A DNA stretch of 64,000 nt, taken from assembly GCA_036365455.1 (NCBI GenBank), contig JAWQUS010000004.1, positions 1,867,501 through 1,931,500 on the forward strand, in the 5' to 3' direction. Positions 52,261-63,205 of this stretch are shown here, piece by piece. Positions within the stretch are counted from its first letter, which is position 1. Each line of letters begins with the position of its first letter. The translations under genes and the position numbers were made by a program. The notes under the pieces were generated by a model. It searched no databases, had not been told where the DNA came from, and saw only the letters and a program-made list of their open reading frames with translations. The DNA comes from Macrosoma leucophasiata. Taxonomy: Eukaryota; Arthropoda; Insecta; Lepidoptera; Hedylidae.

Positions 52261-52610
52261 GCAACCCATTATACGTCCCACTGCTGGGCATGAGTCTCTC
52301 TCCTTTTTGGGGGGAGGGCTGGAGCTTACTCCACCACACTGCTCCAATGTGGACTGGTGGACATACGGGTGAGTGGCCAACCCGCTGTCGGATTTTTTCA
52401 AACCGCCCATTAGTTCTTCGATAAGGTCTTTAACGTCTGCTATCTATCGATAGCATCCGAGACCGACGGCTTAACGTGCCCTCCGAAGCACGGAAATGCG
52501 CATTTTAATTTGACACTAGCGGTCACCCGTCACACACCCGACCGCGCCCGTATCGCTTAACCGAGTAGATCGGTTCCGATCTACAGTAGCCGCGGGATGA
52601 TGCGCGCTTC
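52261..52610 (-). mobile_element. 5S rRNA-like SINE
   Basis: - strand, near full length: GAAGCGCGCATCATCCCGCG head, GGTTAAGCGATACGGGCGCG, GGTGTGTGACGGGTGACCGC, 'cgtgcttcggagggcacgtt', tail 'gcccagcagtgggacgtata' and GGGTTGCC. It abuts, on its tail side, an old family A scrap (about 52212-52258: 'gttgttatgtctccgtgata'). Confidence 0.88.
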
Positions 52611-53075
52611 ATATAAACTACAAACTATGATTGTGCAAAATTTCATACTCCTCCGTCTGCGCTATTTTTGCTTCACTTTTTTAACCGGCAAGACACGAGA
52701 GACCGCCGGCGGCGAATGAACAATTGAAATCATTATTCTCGCGAACTGACGGGTTTATACATAGATCTACCAAAAGCCTTATTGTAAGTGTAAAATGTTG
52801 TCGAGTCACTTAACATCGTCGGGAAATCCCCGATTGTTGTTGTAAATGAGGTCGAGGGTTGAAAGGGAATGAAAATATACCTGTTTGTCACTTGTCACCG
52901 CCACGCCGTTGCAGGTATTCCAAAGTCAAAGGGCTTTTAATGGGTATGTTGGATACAGATCCTACTTATTAATTCTTTTTGTTCATTTAATTCTTTGTGT
53001 TGTTTAGGCCTGTGATATAAATTGTCTTTATTGATTTTAATTTTGTTACTATAAAGACTTCCCTGATAAATTAGG
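52611..53075. other. Spacer without recognised features
   Basis: Mixed sequence with no gene or repeat recognised. Confidence 0.4.
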
Positions 53076-53091
53076 AATTAAACAGTTTGTT

Positions 53092-53314
53092 TTATATTAT
53101 TTCGCATTAACACATGCTTGTGAAATACATTTTATTTTTAAAGAAAAATGGAAAGAAAAATTTGACTTCAGGCGAGACTCGAACTCGCGACCTACTGGGA
53201 ATCTAGTCCAGCCGTTCTTCCAATTGAGCTACTGAAGCCCTGCCCGATTTGTTGGTCGCGAGTTCGAGTCTCGCCTGAAGTCAAATTTTTCTTTCCATTT
53301 TTCTTTAAAAATAA
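53092..53314. mobile_element. tRNA-Tyr-like foldback element, copy 6 (short)
   Basis: Flanked by AATTAAACAGTTTGTT (53076-53091 and 53315-53330), a perfect 16-bp target duplication. The left arm has the complete inverted tail and tRNA-like block. The right arm holds only the T-arm part (GGTCGCGAGTTCGAGTCTCG) and the tail. 223 bp. Confidence 0.92.
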
Positions 53315-53524
53315 AATTAAACAGTTTGTTGATTTTTTTTTTTCAAATAAATAAATTTCTTTTGAATTTCATTTCATTTTAACTGAGAGCTTTTTTGACT
53401 ATTACCACAAAACTAACGAGGCAATATTCCCACTTAATCACCATGGTTGTCTGTTACTTCTTTTTACTCTGTCATTTGATCATTTTATTTTCTAGATAGA
53501 AGTTACATAGATAAAAAAAGTCGA

Positions 53525-54207
53525 AAGGTACTGACAGACATGCTCATTAGTGGCACGCTAATTGATCACTAAAAAGCATGCTCAAAATGTGCATACACGA
53601 ATGCTTATTAAAAGCATGCTCATGTGATACACTACCAAGCCAAAACAGATGTGATAAAAAGCATGCTCGCAAGCAAACATGTTCAGACGTGCTCGAAGCA
53701 TATCCCCTTTCACCCGCGCCTCAGGAAGCATGTTTAAAAATCAAATTGCTGTTGCTTTTTGAGCATACTCGAATTAATTAATTTTAATGGTGGTAGAGCT
53801 CCAGTGACGGAGCTCGCGGGCGTAGGCACCACCGCATTACCTAATATACTTGTCGCTAAATGGTAGTGTTCAGCACTATCGTGTTCCGGTCAGGTGATAA
53901 TGTACGGCCCTGTAATTCCCGGCACAGAGACATAACACCTTAGGCCTCAGGAGTGGTAACGCATCTGCATTTTGACCTTGGTCTTTGTGTGGGTGTCTAT
54001 AGGCTGCAGTCATCACTTAACATCAATGTGAACTGCATGCTTGTTTGCCACTTCAATTACATAAAAAAAAGCATGCTCATTACTAGCAACCATACGAAAT
54101 ACTTGTTAATAGAGGTGAAGCTGTCTGTTTGTTCTTTTTCTAATAATGAGCCAATGCTCATTAGTGGTATGCCTCGTGTTACTAATGAGCATGTCTATCA
54201 GTACCTT
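53525..54207. mobile_element. DNA transposon with repeated subterminal GCATGCTCA motifs
   Basis: Inverted ends: AAGGTACTGACAGACATGCT... at 53525 and its inverse ...AGCATGTCTATCAGTACCTT at 54207, about 33 bp with three differences. Inside, (A)AAAAGCATGCTCA-like motifs recur at about 53571, 53609, 53655, 53723, 53758 and 54066, and inverted near 54184. Such subterminal arrays usually bind transposase. A family A copy (53788-54069) is inserted in it. No transposase ORF. Class not determined. Confidence 0.72.
53788..54069 (+). mobile_element. Family A copy nested in a DNA transposon
   Basis: Complete young-subtype + copy (GGTGGTAGAGCTCC to TACATAAAAAAAA), very close to the family consensus, hence a recent insertion. 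Confidence 0.92.
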
Positions 54208-54408
54208 AACGATGGTAAATTACTGCAGTCTATAGAAGTCTACAAAAGGGCATAAAAAGTCCATTAAGACCTTTCCACTACTAGGGTTTAAATTATCGTC
54301 ATAAATCAGTGAATGAATCACCAAGTGGATAATGTTATCACATTAACCACTTGTCAGAGGGTTTGCACTGATAGGGACGTAAATGAACGGGGCGATGGCG
54401 CTATCTAT

Positions 54409-54577
54409 CTTTTTTTAATGTAATGGAAGTGGCAAATAGGTGTGCAGTTCACATTGATGTTAAGTGATGACTGCTGCCTATAGACACCCAAACAAAGACC
54501 AAGGTCAAAATGCAGATGCGTCATCACTCCTGAGGCCTAAGGTGTTATGCCGCTGTGCCGGAAATTACAGGGCCGTA
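54409..54577 (-). mobile_element. Family A copy, 5'-truncated
   Basis: Poly-T (A tail) at 54409 to 'gccggaaattacagggccgt', then lost; 54597 onwards is the 'cgcgacttcggtcgcgtg' repeat. Confidence 0.87.
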
Positions 54578-55224
54578 AAGTCTATCTTATAATATGCGTT
54601 ACGCTGTGCGCGCGACTTCGGTCGCGTGAGAATTTATGATTGTTCAGTATCTACCCGGACGAAGTCGTGGGCGCAGCTAGTATAAAAGTAGCCTAAGTTA
54701 CTCCTTATTACATAAGCTCTCGTCGAAATCGGTCCAGCCGTTCTCGAGATTAGCTGCAACAAACAGACAAACAGACAGAGTATTGTAAAAAATGTTGTTT
54801 TGGTATACGTACCGAGTATACGAGTACATACGTATGCATTTAGTAAAAGTCGGATATTTTTATATTACAAACAGACACTTCAATTTTCTTTATTTGTTTA
54901 GATGTTAAATGATTAAAACATGCCACATCACAAGATTTTCGAGTAAAACTATAATTTGCATAGTCGTTGTTAAAAATTCCTACTTCTACCGGTAATACCA
55001 TATTCTGAGTACCCCGGAATGGGTAGGTCGAATTATAATAACAGTCTAATAGCGGTATCTGACAGGGGTAGGGGTTTTTTTGGTCCACCCTTTCGGCGCT
55101 TCGGGTCCTAGGGCGTTCCCAAAGGAAGCTAATTGTTTTGGTAACACACAACCAGGGTTGCCAGGCGTCCGGATAATGCCGGACATAGTTAGGCCTTTTG
55201 ATTTCGTGTGCGGTCAAAATATGA

Positions 55225-55943
55225 ACTGGTGGTAGAGCTCCAGTGACGGAGCTCGCGGGCGTAGGCACCACCGCATTACCTAATATACTTGCCGCTAAAT
55301 GGTAGTGTTCAGCACCATCGTGTTCCGGTCAGGTGGTAATGTACGACCCTGTAATTTCCGGCACAGAGGCATTACACCTTAGGCCTCAGGAGTGGTAACG
55401 CATCTGCATTTTTTTTTTTTATGTCATTAAGTTGACAGACAAGCAGACGGGCCACCTGATGGTAAGTGGTCACCGTCGCCTATGGACATTTGCAACACCA
55501 GGGGAGTTGCCAACGCGCTGCCAGCCCTGAAGGACTCTTTTGACGCCATTTTTGAAGAACCTCATATTGTAGCACCGAGGGAACACCTCAGAGGGAAGTT
55601 CGTTCCACAATTTACATGTTCTGGGCAGAAACGAACGATAAAACCGCACCTGAGCACTGCCAGGTGTCCAGTCGGTGAGGGTAAAACTTCTCTCTTCGGC
55701 GGGTAGTACGGTGTAGAAAAAGAGACGGTGGCACCATGTCGAACAGTTCGACAGAGCACTCACCATTGTAGAGACGGTATAACACGCACAGACTACCAAT
55801 ATCTCTGCGCAGGCTCAGATGTTCGAGCCTGTCTGCATTTTGACCTCGGTCTTTGTGTGGGTGTCTATAGGCTGCAGTCATCACTTAACATCAATGTGAA
55901 CTGCATGCTTGTTTGCCACTTCCACAATATATATAAAAAAAAA
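55225..55943 (+). mobile_element. Family A copy nested in the hAT element and itself split
   Basis: Starts ACTGGTGGTAGAGCTCC at 55225 and ends ATATATAAAAAAAAA. AAAATATG on both sides (about 55216-55223 and after the A run) supports a target duplication. It is interrupted at 55413-55831 by a LINE fragment. Confidence 0.9.
55413..55831 (-). pseudogene. LINE 3' end (reverse transcriptase C-terminus) nested in family A
   Basis: TCTGCATTTT on both sides (55403-55412, 55832-55841) is the target duplication. The - strand frame ends with FYRSFLPRTCKLWNELPSEV, FPRCYNMRFFKNGVKRVL, the standard C-terminal motif (SFLPRT..LWN.LP..VFP..YN...FK..V) of Jockey/CR1-like LINE ORF2. A short 3' UTR ('ggtggcccgtctgcttgtct') and poly(A) follow. 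5'-truncated, non-functional. Fragments of the same family: 2690-2980, 19300-19445, 19977-20097, 49668-49810. Confidence 0.9.
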
Positions 55944-56219
55944 TATGCGGTATTCGGCTTTTGTTAGGCTTATTACATTTCTTTAACGAGCGAGCGCCGA
56001 GCACAGCCGAACGCTTCTATCACACGTGTCCGGCCTTTTTACCCAAATGTCCGGTTAAAACTTGATGATTTCCGGCTATTAGTTTTAGCGACCTGGCAAC
56101 ACTACACACAACAGTGTTCTCTCTAATGCGTACGAGCAACTTTGTTGTATTTTTTGGTCTAGTTGCTTTATACGTCGCTTTTATTCAGTTTTATGTTTGG
56201 TTAAATGTTTTTATGTTTT

Positions 56220-56950
56220 TATGTTTTTATGATAAACTAGCTGTGCCCGCGACTTTGTTCGCGTGAGAATTTATGATTGTTCAGTGCTTACCCGGACGAA
56301 GTCGTGGGCGCAGCTAGAATAAAAGTAGTCTAACGCATAAGACTAAATGCATATGTATGTATACACGGTACATATACCAAAACAACACTTTTTACTATTT
56401 TGTCTGCCTGTCTGTCTGTCTGCTTGGCGGGGCTAATCTCGGGAACGGCTTGATCGATTTTGACGGGACTTTCACTGGCAGATAGCTTATATAATAAGAA
56501 GTAACTTAGGCTATTTTTATACTAGCTGCGCCCACGACTTCGTCCGGGTACATACTGAACAATTATAAATTCTCACGCGGACGAAGTCGTGAGCACAGCT
56601 AGTTGTAAATAACAGTGAGGTACACAAAAGAGAGTAGATGTAAGATTTATATTTAGGCCGTTTGCTGTGGGAAAAAACGGGTGGTTTTGGGTGAGCCTTT
56701 TGATATGCAAGAAGATAATCGTGGGGGGCAGTTGGGGTGAAGTTAAGCGGATGATGTTTTTATATATATTTCGCCTGTACGCGTGTTTTTCACTAAACTG
56801 CGCCTAAATGGTACCTTGTCACAAAAAAAAACAATACACAAATGTTTTATACATTTGTTACGTTTTTTCCCACAGCAAACTACCTACCTGTACCTCACTG
56901 TTATTTACAACTAGCTGTGCCCACGACTTCGTCCGCGTGAGAATTTATAA
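56220..56950. repeat. Cluster of 'cgacttcgtccgcg' repeats
   Basis: At least four pieces of the 'ctagctgtgcccgcgact' / 'acgaagtcgtgggcgcagct' repeat lie here in both orientations (56232, 56295, 56525, 56580, 56912). They include the lepidopteran phrase 'ctcgggaacggcttgatcga'. No coding sequence. Confidence 0.65.
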
Positions 56951-57340
56951 AACATTTGTGTATTGTTTTTTTTGTGACAAGGTACCATTTAGGCGCCATT
57001 TATAGGTAATGGTTATTCACTCTAGGTATTTTATAATTTATTGACGTTTTGAAAGTATCTGTAAAGATCTATTCGAAATAAAAAATATTTTATATTTCGC
57101 CTGTACGCGTGTTTTTCACTAAACTGCGCCTAAATGGTACCTTGTCACAAAAAAAAAACAATACACAAATGTATAAAACATTTGTGTATTGTTTTTTTTG
57201 TGACCTTGTGACCTTGTGTTTTAAATACATAATGTTATAGAAATATAAATATAAAATATTTTTTATTTCGAATAGATCTTTACAGATACTTTCAAAACGT
57301 CAATAAATTATAAAATACCTTGAGTGAATAACCATTACAT
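56770..57340. repeat. Compound inverted/direct repeat
   Basis: 'cgcctgtacgcgtgtttttc' with 'gcctaaatggtaccttgtca' occurs at 56774-56825 and again at 57097-57150 (direct). 57006-57095 ('gtaatggttattcac' ... 'gacgttttgaaagtatctgt') is repeated inverted at 57243-57338. An inner hairpin 'acaatacacaaatg' / 'catttgtgtattgt' is at 57159-57195. A further copy of the first unit is at 63842-63925. Looks like a foldback DNA element; class unknown. Confidence 0.65.
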
Positions 57341-58047
57341 AAAGTCAAAGCAAAATCATATATTAATAGTAAATTCAAAATTAGCAAATTCAAAATTCAA
57401 ATCATTTATTTCAAATTGGTCTACAAGGACACTTTTGCATTGTCGGGTTTTATGCTACCTAGAGAGAATGACTTATAATAATAATCCAATAGGTATTAAA
57501 AATACCAATTTAATAATAGCATTTAAACAACTTGGTTAAGACATAATAATCACAAAATTTTTCAATTCTTTCAATGATGATAAATGAAGAAAAAGAAAAA
57601 CTTATTCGTCAAGATCAAAGTTAACTGGTAGTCCCAGATAAAGTACTCGTCAATCAAGTGACTCAAAAAACTCACATAATACCTTAAATATAAGTCTCTC
57701 GTGCTTTCACAAATATGAACATATAAATTTAAACACAAACCAGACGTTACATTATATCTAAATCTAGACAAAGAGCAAATCTACATCTCTATAATGGGCA
57801 TATTTCAACTCCGGTCGCGTTGAATACTAAAATACGACCAGACTTAGTTATGAACGCTTTATGAATATTTGGGCACATATTTTGTGACGCACTTAGTTCT
57901 GGTGTCCGAAGTCTCCTGGTTTTTTTAATAGTAATGAAAGTGGCAAACAAGCATGTCCAAAGTTCATAGTTTTATTGCTTTCATGTACATTTTTAGGTGT
58001 TATTTTAGGTAATTTGTATCGACATGATAACCGTCGGGCGTAGCAAT

Positions 58048-58416
58048 TAATTTTTTTTTATGTTATGGAAGTGGCAAACAAGCATGCAGTTCACATTGAT
58101 GTTAAGTTATGACTGCAGCCTATAGACCAGAGACCCCATAAAGACCAGAGGTCAAAATGCAGTTGCGTTACCACTCCTGAGGCCTAAGGTGTTATGCCTC
58201 TGTGCCGGAAATTACAGGACCGTACATTTACCATCTGACCTGAACACGATAGTGCCGAACACTATCACTTACCGACAAGCATATTAGGTAATGTGGTGGT
58301 GCCTACGCCCGCCTCTTTTACCTCTGGTTTTTGTGTAGTCTATAGGCTGCAGTCGTCGCTTAACATCAATATGTGCTGCATACTTGTTTGACACGTTTCT
58401 GACATTAAAAAAAAAA
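58048..58416. mobile_element. Family A inverted dimer, second example
   Basis: - copy (58048-58315, young subtype) joined to a + 3' half (58316-58416, old subtype, ending 'cattaaaaaaaaaa'). Same design as 24151-24475. Confidence 0.8.
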
Positions 58417-59484
58417 GGAAACATAAAAGACAAATTTGAAAAGTCACGAGTAAAAAAAATAAATGTTAACAAGGCGTTTGTGTTAATTAAATATTATACA
58501 AGTCACGTAGCCATTCGTAGCACGCTACGAGTCTACGAACTAAGCTACGATTTGCTACGAAGCCAGCGCTGTATCCAATTACTAGTTAACAAACTTTTTT
58601 TTTTAAACGTTTTTTTTTTGTCATCTTGTATACTTTTGTTGCCTCAAGCATTTCATGCACATTATTTCAATACACTTTATTTTATTTATTTATTCTTTTT
58701 GCACACGGATGATGTACAGAAGGCGGACTTAATACGAAATGGTATTCTCTCCCAGTCAAACTTAGGGCCAAATAAAACTATCAAAAAGTGCAGTGGTAGT
58801 AATGAAAATGAATTTAAGAATGATATAGCCAAATGTTTCTTAAAAATGCTTTATTCTAAAAATAAATATCTATGTCTAAATACATACAACATAAGTAAAA
58901 TATGTAGGAATATATAATATATATATATATTTTACTATATATGTAAATAAATAGAATTAAATATATGTAACTACATATGTATGTATAAAGTATAAACTTT
59001 ATTATAAATAATAGAAAATTTGCTTTATTATGTAGTTAAAATAAATATTTTAAAAGTTGTCGTAAGAAATGTTGCATATGAAATTAAATTTCATTCAAAT
59101 GCGTTGCTCACAGTGACGATGTCACCCACCTGTTTTTTTGTGCGGCAATCATGCTGAAGTCACATTCATTGTATGGCAGAACGATGTTTGCGGGGTCAGT
59201 TAGTTTTAAAAAACAAATACATTTATTTACCTTAACTTGAATATGTATTTTTAAATCTAAGTTTACAAAACTTATGCGATAACGTCACGTAATAATGAGT
59301 TATTTTATGCTCAGATCATACAGATTAAATAATTTACTGCTAGTAAAAATTTAAAAATATTTTTAAGAAGTTAAATTTTTTTTTGTTCAGTTAGAACTTA
59401 ATCAAAAAGACACGTCATACGTACGACGTCGATACATAGACGTCGTACGTACGACGTCGTTGATGTTAAGTGATGACTGCAGCC
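58417..59484. other. AT-rich spacer; 177-codon frame not called
   Basis: A + strand frame spans 58384-58917, but it begins inside the family A copy, has low-complexity composition, and its right part contains the repeat phrase 'cagaaggcggacttaatacg' (about 58709) found in lepidopteran LINE tails. 58917-58990 is (AT)n-rich. I do not call a gene. Confidence 0.45.
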
Positions 59485-59487
59485 TAT

Positions 59488-60000
59488 AGACAAACTCAAA
59501 AATCAATTTAATTACTTGAAAATAATAGAACGCTTTTGCTTATAATAGGTCAAATTACAAATATAAAATTAAAGCGAATAACAACTGATACGTTGATTAA
59601 TATGTCAAAGTAAACAAAAAATAAATAATGGTCCAAAATACTTAATAATTAAAATAGGTATCAATAGAATGTTCCATACTCTCTTTTACAAACGACAAGA
59701 TAAGACTAAACAAAAGCTGACGGAGCTCGCGGGCGTAGGCACCACCGCATTACCTAATATACTTGCCGCTAAATGGTAGTGTTCAGCATTATCGTGTTCC
59801 GATCAGGTGGTAATGTACGGCCCTGTAATTTCCGGCACAGAGGCATAACAACTTAGGTCTCAGGAATGGTAGCGCATCTGCATTTTGATCTCGGTCTTTG
59901 TGTGGGTGTCTATAGGCTGCAGTCATCACTTAACATCAATGTGAACTGCATGCTTGTTTGCCACTTCCATAACATAAAAAAGGGACATTCTTTGTCATTG
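59488..60000. repeat. AT-rich repeat copy 2, split by family A
   Basis: 59488-59716 plus 59983-60000 match 6860-7140; the interruption is the + strand family A copy 59717-59982 ('ctgacggagctcgcgggcgt' to 'cataaaaaa'). Confidence 0.82.
59717..59982 (+). mobile_element. Family A copy with known empty site
   Basis: Begins at CTGACGGAGCTCGCGGG (missing about 20 bp of 5' end) and ends in ATAAAAAA. Comparison with 7101-7125 shows the host sequence before insertion; about 6-7 bases of host ('aatat') were lost or absorbed at the junction, so no clear duplication. Confidence 0.88.
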
Positions 60001-60002
60001 AA

Positions 60003-60495
60003 TGTACGGTTCAAGGTGCGTTGCCACCCCTGAGACCTTAGTTGTTATGTCTCTATGATAGTTATTACGGGGCCATACATTACCATTTAACCGGAATACA
60101 ATAGAGCTGAACACAACCATTTGGCGGCAGATAGATGTAATGCGGTGGTGCCTACGCTATCAATCTCTTACACTGGAAGTCTACCACCTTGGAAGAGCAG
60201 TTTTTACTGGTGGTAGAGCTCCAGTGACGGAGCTCGCGGGCGTAGGCACCACCGCATTACCTGATTTACTTGCCGCTAAATGGTAGTGTTCAGCACTATC
60301 GTGTTCCGGTCAGGTGGTAATGTACGGCCCTGTAATTTCCGGCACAGAGGCATAACACCTTAGGCCTCAGGAGTGGTAACGCATTTGCATTTTGACCTTG
60401 GTCTTTGTGTGGGTGTCTATAGGCTGCAGTCATCACTTACAACAATGTGAACTGCATGCTTGTTTGCCACTTCAATTACATAAAAAAAAAAAAAA
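60003..60495. mobile_element. Old (-) and young (+) family A copies side by side
   Basis: 60010-60190 is an old-subtype - copy ('gttattacggggccatacat', 'ggcggcagatagatgtaatg'). 60206-60495 is a complete young + copy almost identical to 32936-33220. Confidence 0.87.
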
Positions 60496-60929
60496 GTAAC
60501 GACGTCTATTTTTTATTTTTGTACAAACATACTAAAACATTTCACAGAATGCTTATACCTGCCGAGTTTCAAGTATGTAGTCTTAATAGTTTGGGAATAT
60601 AATAGCTGTAACAAACGGACAGACTGACAAACAGATAGACGTGACGAATCTGTATAGGTCTCGTTTTTTACCATATGGCTAAGGACACCTAAAAATATAT
60701 TCACTTAATAATATGGTCTTGTATATTCTTAAAACAAACGCGTCTGTTTTACGGGCAAAGAACCTCTCAATTCAGTTACAACTTAATAACAAAATACTAG
60801 TATTATTCTGTACGAAATAATTATGCTTATTTCAAGTATTCACTAGTTAATTTATAAAACCAACAACGCTATCTAAGTTCATATACCCGGGTTAACAAAG
60901 AAAACAAATTGAAATAGAACGCAGAGAGC

Positions 60930-61250
60930 AAAGGACTGAGCTATACTCGGCGTTTTCTTGCGAGACCGAATCAAAAATTAGGAGATCCGCATGAGAACCA
61001 AAGTAACCGATATAACCCACCGAATAGCGAAACTCAAGTGACAGACAGTGGGCAGGATGCATAGCTCGAAGAACTGACGGCCGTTGAGGCAGAAGAGTTC
61101 TCGAATGGCGACCGCGTACCGGTAGACGAAGTGTAGGCCGGCCCCACAAGATGGACCGACGATGGTCGCGGACAATTGCTAGATCAGGGCGGCCCAGGAC
61201 TGTTACTTGTAGCAATCTTTGAGGAGGCCTATGTCCAGATTTTTTTTGAC
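60930..61250 (+). pseudogene. RTE LINE 3' fragment
   Basis: + strand: encodes broken pieces of the RTE C-terminal region (EIRMRTKV, then TAYR and QDGPTM-type remnants of the HIARRTD...RW segment) with many stops, ending 'gaggaggcctatgtccag'. Confidence 0.75.
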
Positions 61251-61412
61251 TGGACTAACGTAGGTGTCTCTTGTCTCGAGTGCTAATCTACTTCACCGCA
61301 ATCCGCGAGCGCAAACGCATTTCAGCCTACCTTGTCCAGATGATAATGATGGTAGGTCAAAAATAAATTCCATATGCAATTAAATAGAATATAAATAGAA
61401 AAGAGCAAAAGT

Positions 61413-61755
61413 GAAGCGCGCATTGCCCCGCGGCTGGTGTAGATCGGCAACGATCTACTCGGTTAAGCGATACGGGCGCGGTCGGGTGCGTGATGGGTGA
61501 CCGCTAGTGACAAATTAAAATGCGCGTTTCCGTGCTTCGGAGGGTTCATTAAGCCGTCGGTCCCGGTTGCTATCAATAGATAGCAGTCGTTAAACCTTGT
61601 CGGAGGCCTTATAGGCGGTTTGAAAACATCCGACAACCTGCATTACAACCCGCATTGGACCAGCGTGGTGGAGTAAGCTCCAGGCCTCCCCCCAAAAAGG
61701 GGAGAGACTCGTACCCAGCAGTGGGACGTATAATGCGTTGCCATTATTATTAATA
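61413..61755 (+). mobile_element. 5S rRNA-like SINE
   Basis: Near full-length + copy: GAAGCGCGCATTGCCCCGCG, GGTTAAGCGATACGGGCGCG, GATGGGTGACCGC, 'ttccgtgcttcggaggg', then CCCAGCAGTGGGACGTATAA and GTTGCCATTATTATT. A short deletion replaces 'gcgggttggcc'. Confidence 0.9.
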
Positions 61756-62246
61756 ATAGCAGCAGACAATATAATACTGTTTCATTAGCAATTCAATACT
61801 TATAATACGTTTAAATAACAGTAACATAAAAAATACCATTCCGTTATTTAAAAAAAAACAAAAATCATCAAAGCGTTTAATTTCATAAAACAACAGCGAT
61901 CTCAGTTCATGTTCGCGCTGGCTGATATTTCATAATTCTCATAACGACTAGCACTTTGGTTAATGAAAAATAAATACAAAAATATCCAACAAAACACAGC
62001 CCATTACTTTGAGTGGTACGTAATTGAGTATTCGCGGCGCTGCGTACATCTCTTGGTGTTGGAATAAAGTGATGTCGAGATGTTGCAGCGTTCACACAGC
62101 CGTATCGTTCGGTCGTGGTTCGGGACTGAACTGAAAATTTAGGATCCGTTTAGTGACGTATGTGTTTCCATGGGCAATATGGTCATGTTCAATAACGAAC
62201 ATATTTTCTATACAAATAAATAAAATTGGAGTGTCTGTTTGTAATA
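61756..62246. other. Spacer without supported gene
   Basis: AT-rich; short frames without recognisable domains. Confidence 0.4.
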
Positions 62247-62480
62247 TTAGGTTGGGGAAAAAGTTTCTTCGCATTTTTTAAGATAATTCAAAACATTTTT
62301 TAGTGTAGACCGCGGCGCGGAGTAGGAGAGGAAGTATCCCCCTCTCTTTCTTCTACACGGCGAAAATATTATTATGCTTGCGCCTGCTGTTTCGTTTAGG
62401 CATTTTTCTCTCTCGCTTTGCGCAAGCGCCCTGCAGCGAAAAATGCACAACTTTTCTTCAAAATTTCACTTCTGCTGGCA
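62245..62480 (+). mobile_element. Possible mariner end and unclassified GC-richer segment
   Basis: TA followed by TTAGGTTGGGGAAAAAGTTT (62247-62266) matches mariner-type terminal repeats. No transposase or opposite end was found. 62300-62450 ('gcaagcgccctgcagcgaaa') is GC-richer but unrecognised. Confidence 0.45.
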
Positions 62481-62509
62481 CTCCCGGAGTGCAACTTGTT
62501 GGTTTAAAA

Positions 62510-62600
62510 ATCGCTTACATTCACAGCCCACATTAGGTATAAACCTGTGTTGTGGGTGCCGTTGTACACATAAAACGCATACAAACACCCAGACTGAAAA
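62510..62600 (-). mobile_element. tRNA-like SINE (second family), tail piece
   Basis: 'cacagcccacattaggtata', 'ttgtgggtgccgttgtacac' and 'acaaacacccagac' are the body of the family on the - strand; the tRNA-like head is missing. Confidence 0.75.
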
Positions 62601-62739
62601 ACATCTGAAAAACGAAAAAATGTGATGTTTCAGTGCACTACTGGGTAACATCACATTTTTCAATATATCTATAAAATATCGGTTTTCTTTTTGTTCAATA
62701 TTTCACGGAATCCAAATTAAAACATGTAATGTAAATTTA

Positions 62740-63012
62740 TTTTATATTAAGATAAATGGAAAGAAAAATTTGACTTCAGGCGAGACTCGAACTCTCGGCC
62801 TACTGGGAATCTAGTCCAGCCGCTCTTCCAATTGAGCTACTGAAGTCCTGCCCTGATTTGTCAAATCTTTCCTTCACATTTATTGCATTGCTTTATATAG
62901 TTGGCAATAGATGGCGCTGCTGCTACCATAAAGCATGCTTTATATAGTTGGCAATAGATGGCGCTGCTGCTACCATTTCACAAGCATGTGTTAATGCGAA
63001 ATAATATAAAAC
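62740..63012. mobile_element. tRNA-Tyr-like element, copy 7 with duplicated head
   Basis: Flanked by AATGTAAATTTA (62728-62739, 63013-63024), a 12-bp duplication. The inverted tail and tRNA-like block are at the left (GACTTCAGGCGAGACTCGAA), then the inverted head. 'tatatagttggcaatagatg' occurs twice in tandem and the + strand tail 'tttcacaagcatgtgttaat' closes the element. Confidence 0.9.
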
Positions 63013-63205
63013 AATGTAAATTTAGTTACTATCTATTCCTCTTACTTACTTTACCATGATCTTTTTGATGTTTATTTGCATCTATGCTATGGACGTTCAC
63101 ATAATTTGATATACATGATAATCTGTACTAAATTTAAGCTCTCATTTAAAAGAGCTCTTACTGAATTTGTTGGGTAGTAGAGTTCTTCTCAGTAGTGACT
63201 GCACT

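Larger units (their letters stand above)
55145..56112. mobile_element. hAT-type element with perfect 8-bp duplication, host to nested insertions
   Basis: The element runs 55153-56104 with ends CAGGGTTGCCAGGCG and CGACCTGGCAACACTA, flanked by CACACAAC on both sides (55145-55152, 56105-56112). Matching internal ends are 'gcgtccgg' and 'tgtccggt'. Without the family A copy it would be about 230 bp, a MITE. Its own sequence includes 'cgagcgagcgccgagcacag'. Confidence 0.88.

Noticed and set aside
53571..53680. Spaced GCATGCTCA motifs as a CRISPR-like array
   Set aside because: Spacing is irregular, motifs are short and imperfect, and they lie within inverted ends of a transposon in a eukaryotic genome.
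58384..58917. 177-codon + strand frame
   Set aside because: Starts inside a family A copy, is compositionally AT-driven, and overlaps a LINE-tail phrase; no splice or domain support.
62245..62480. Full mariner element
   Set aside because: Only one mariner-like end is visible; neither transposase nor a matching opposite end was found nearby.
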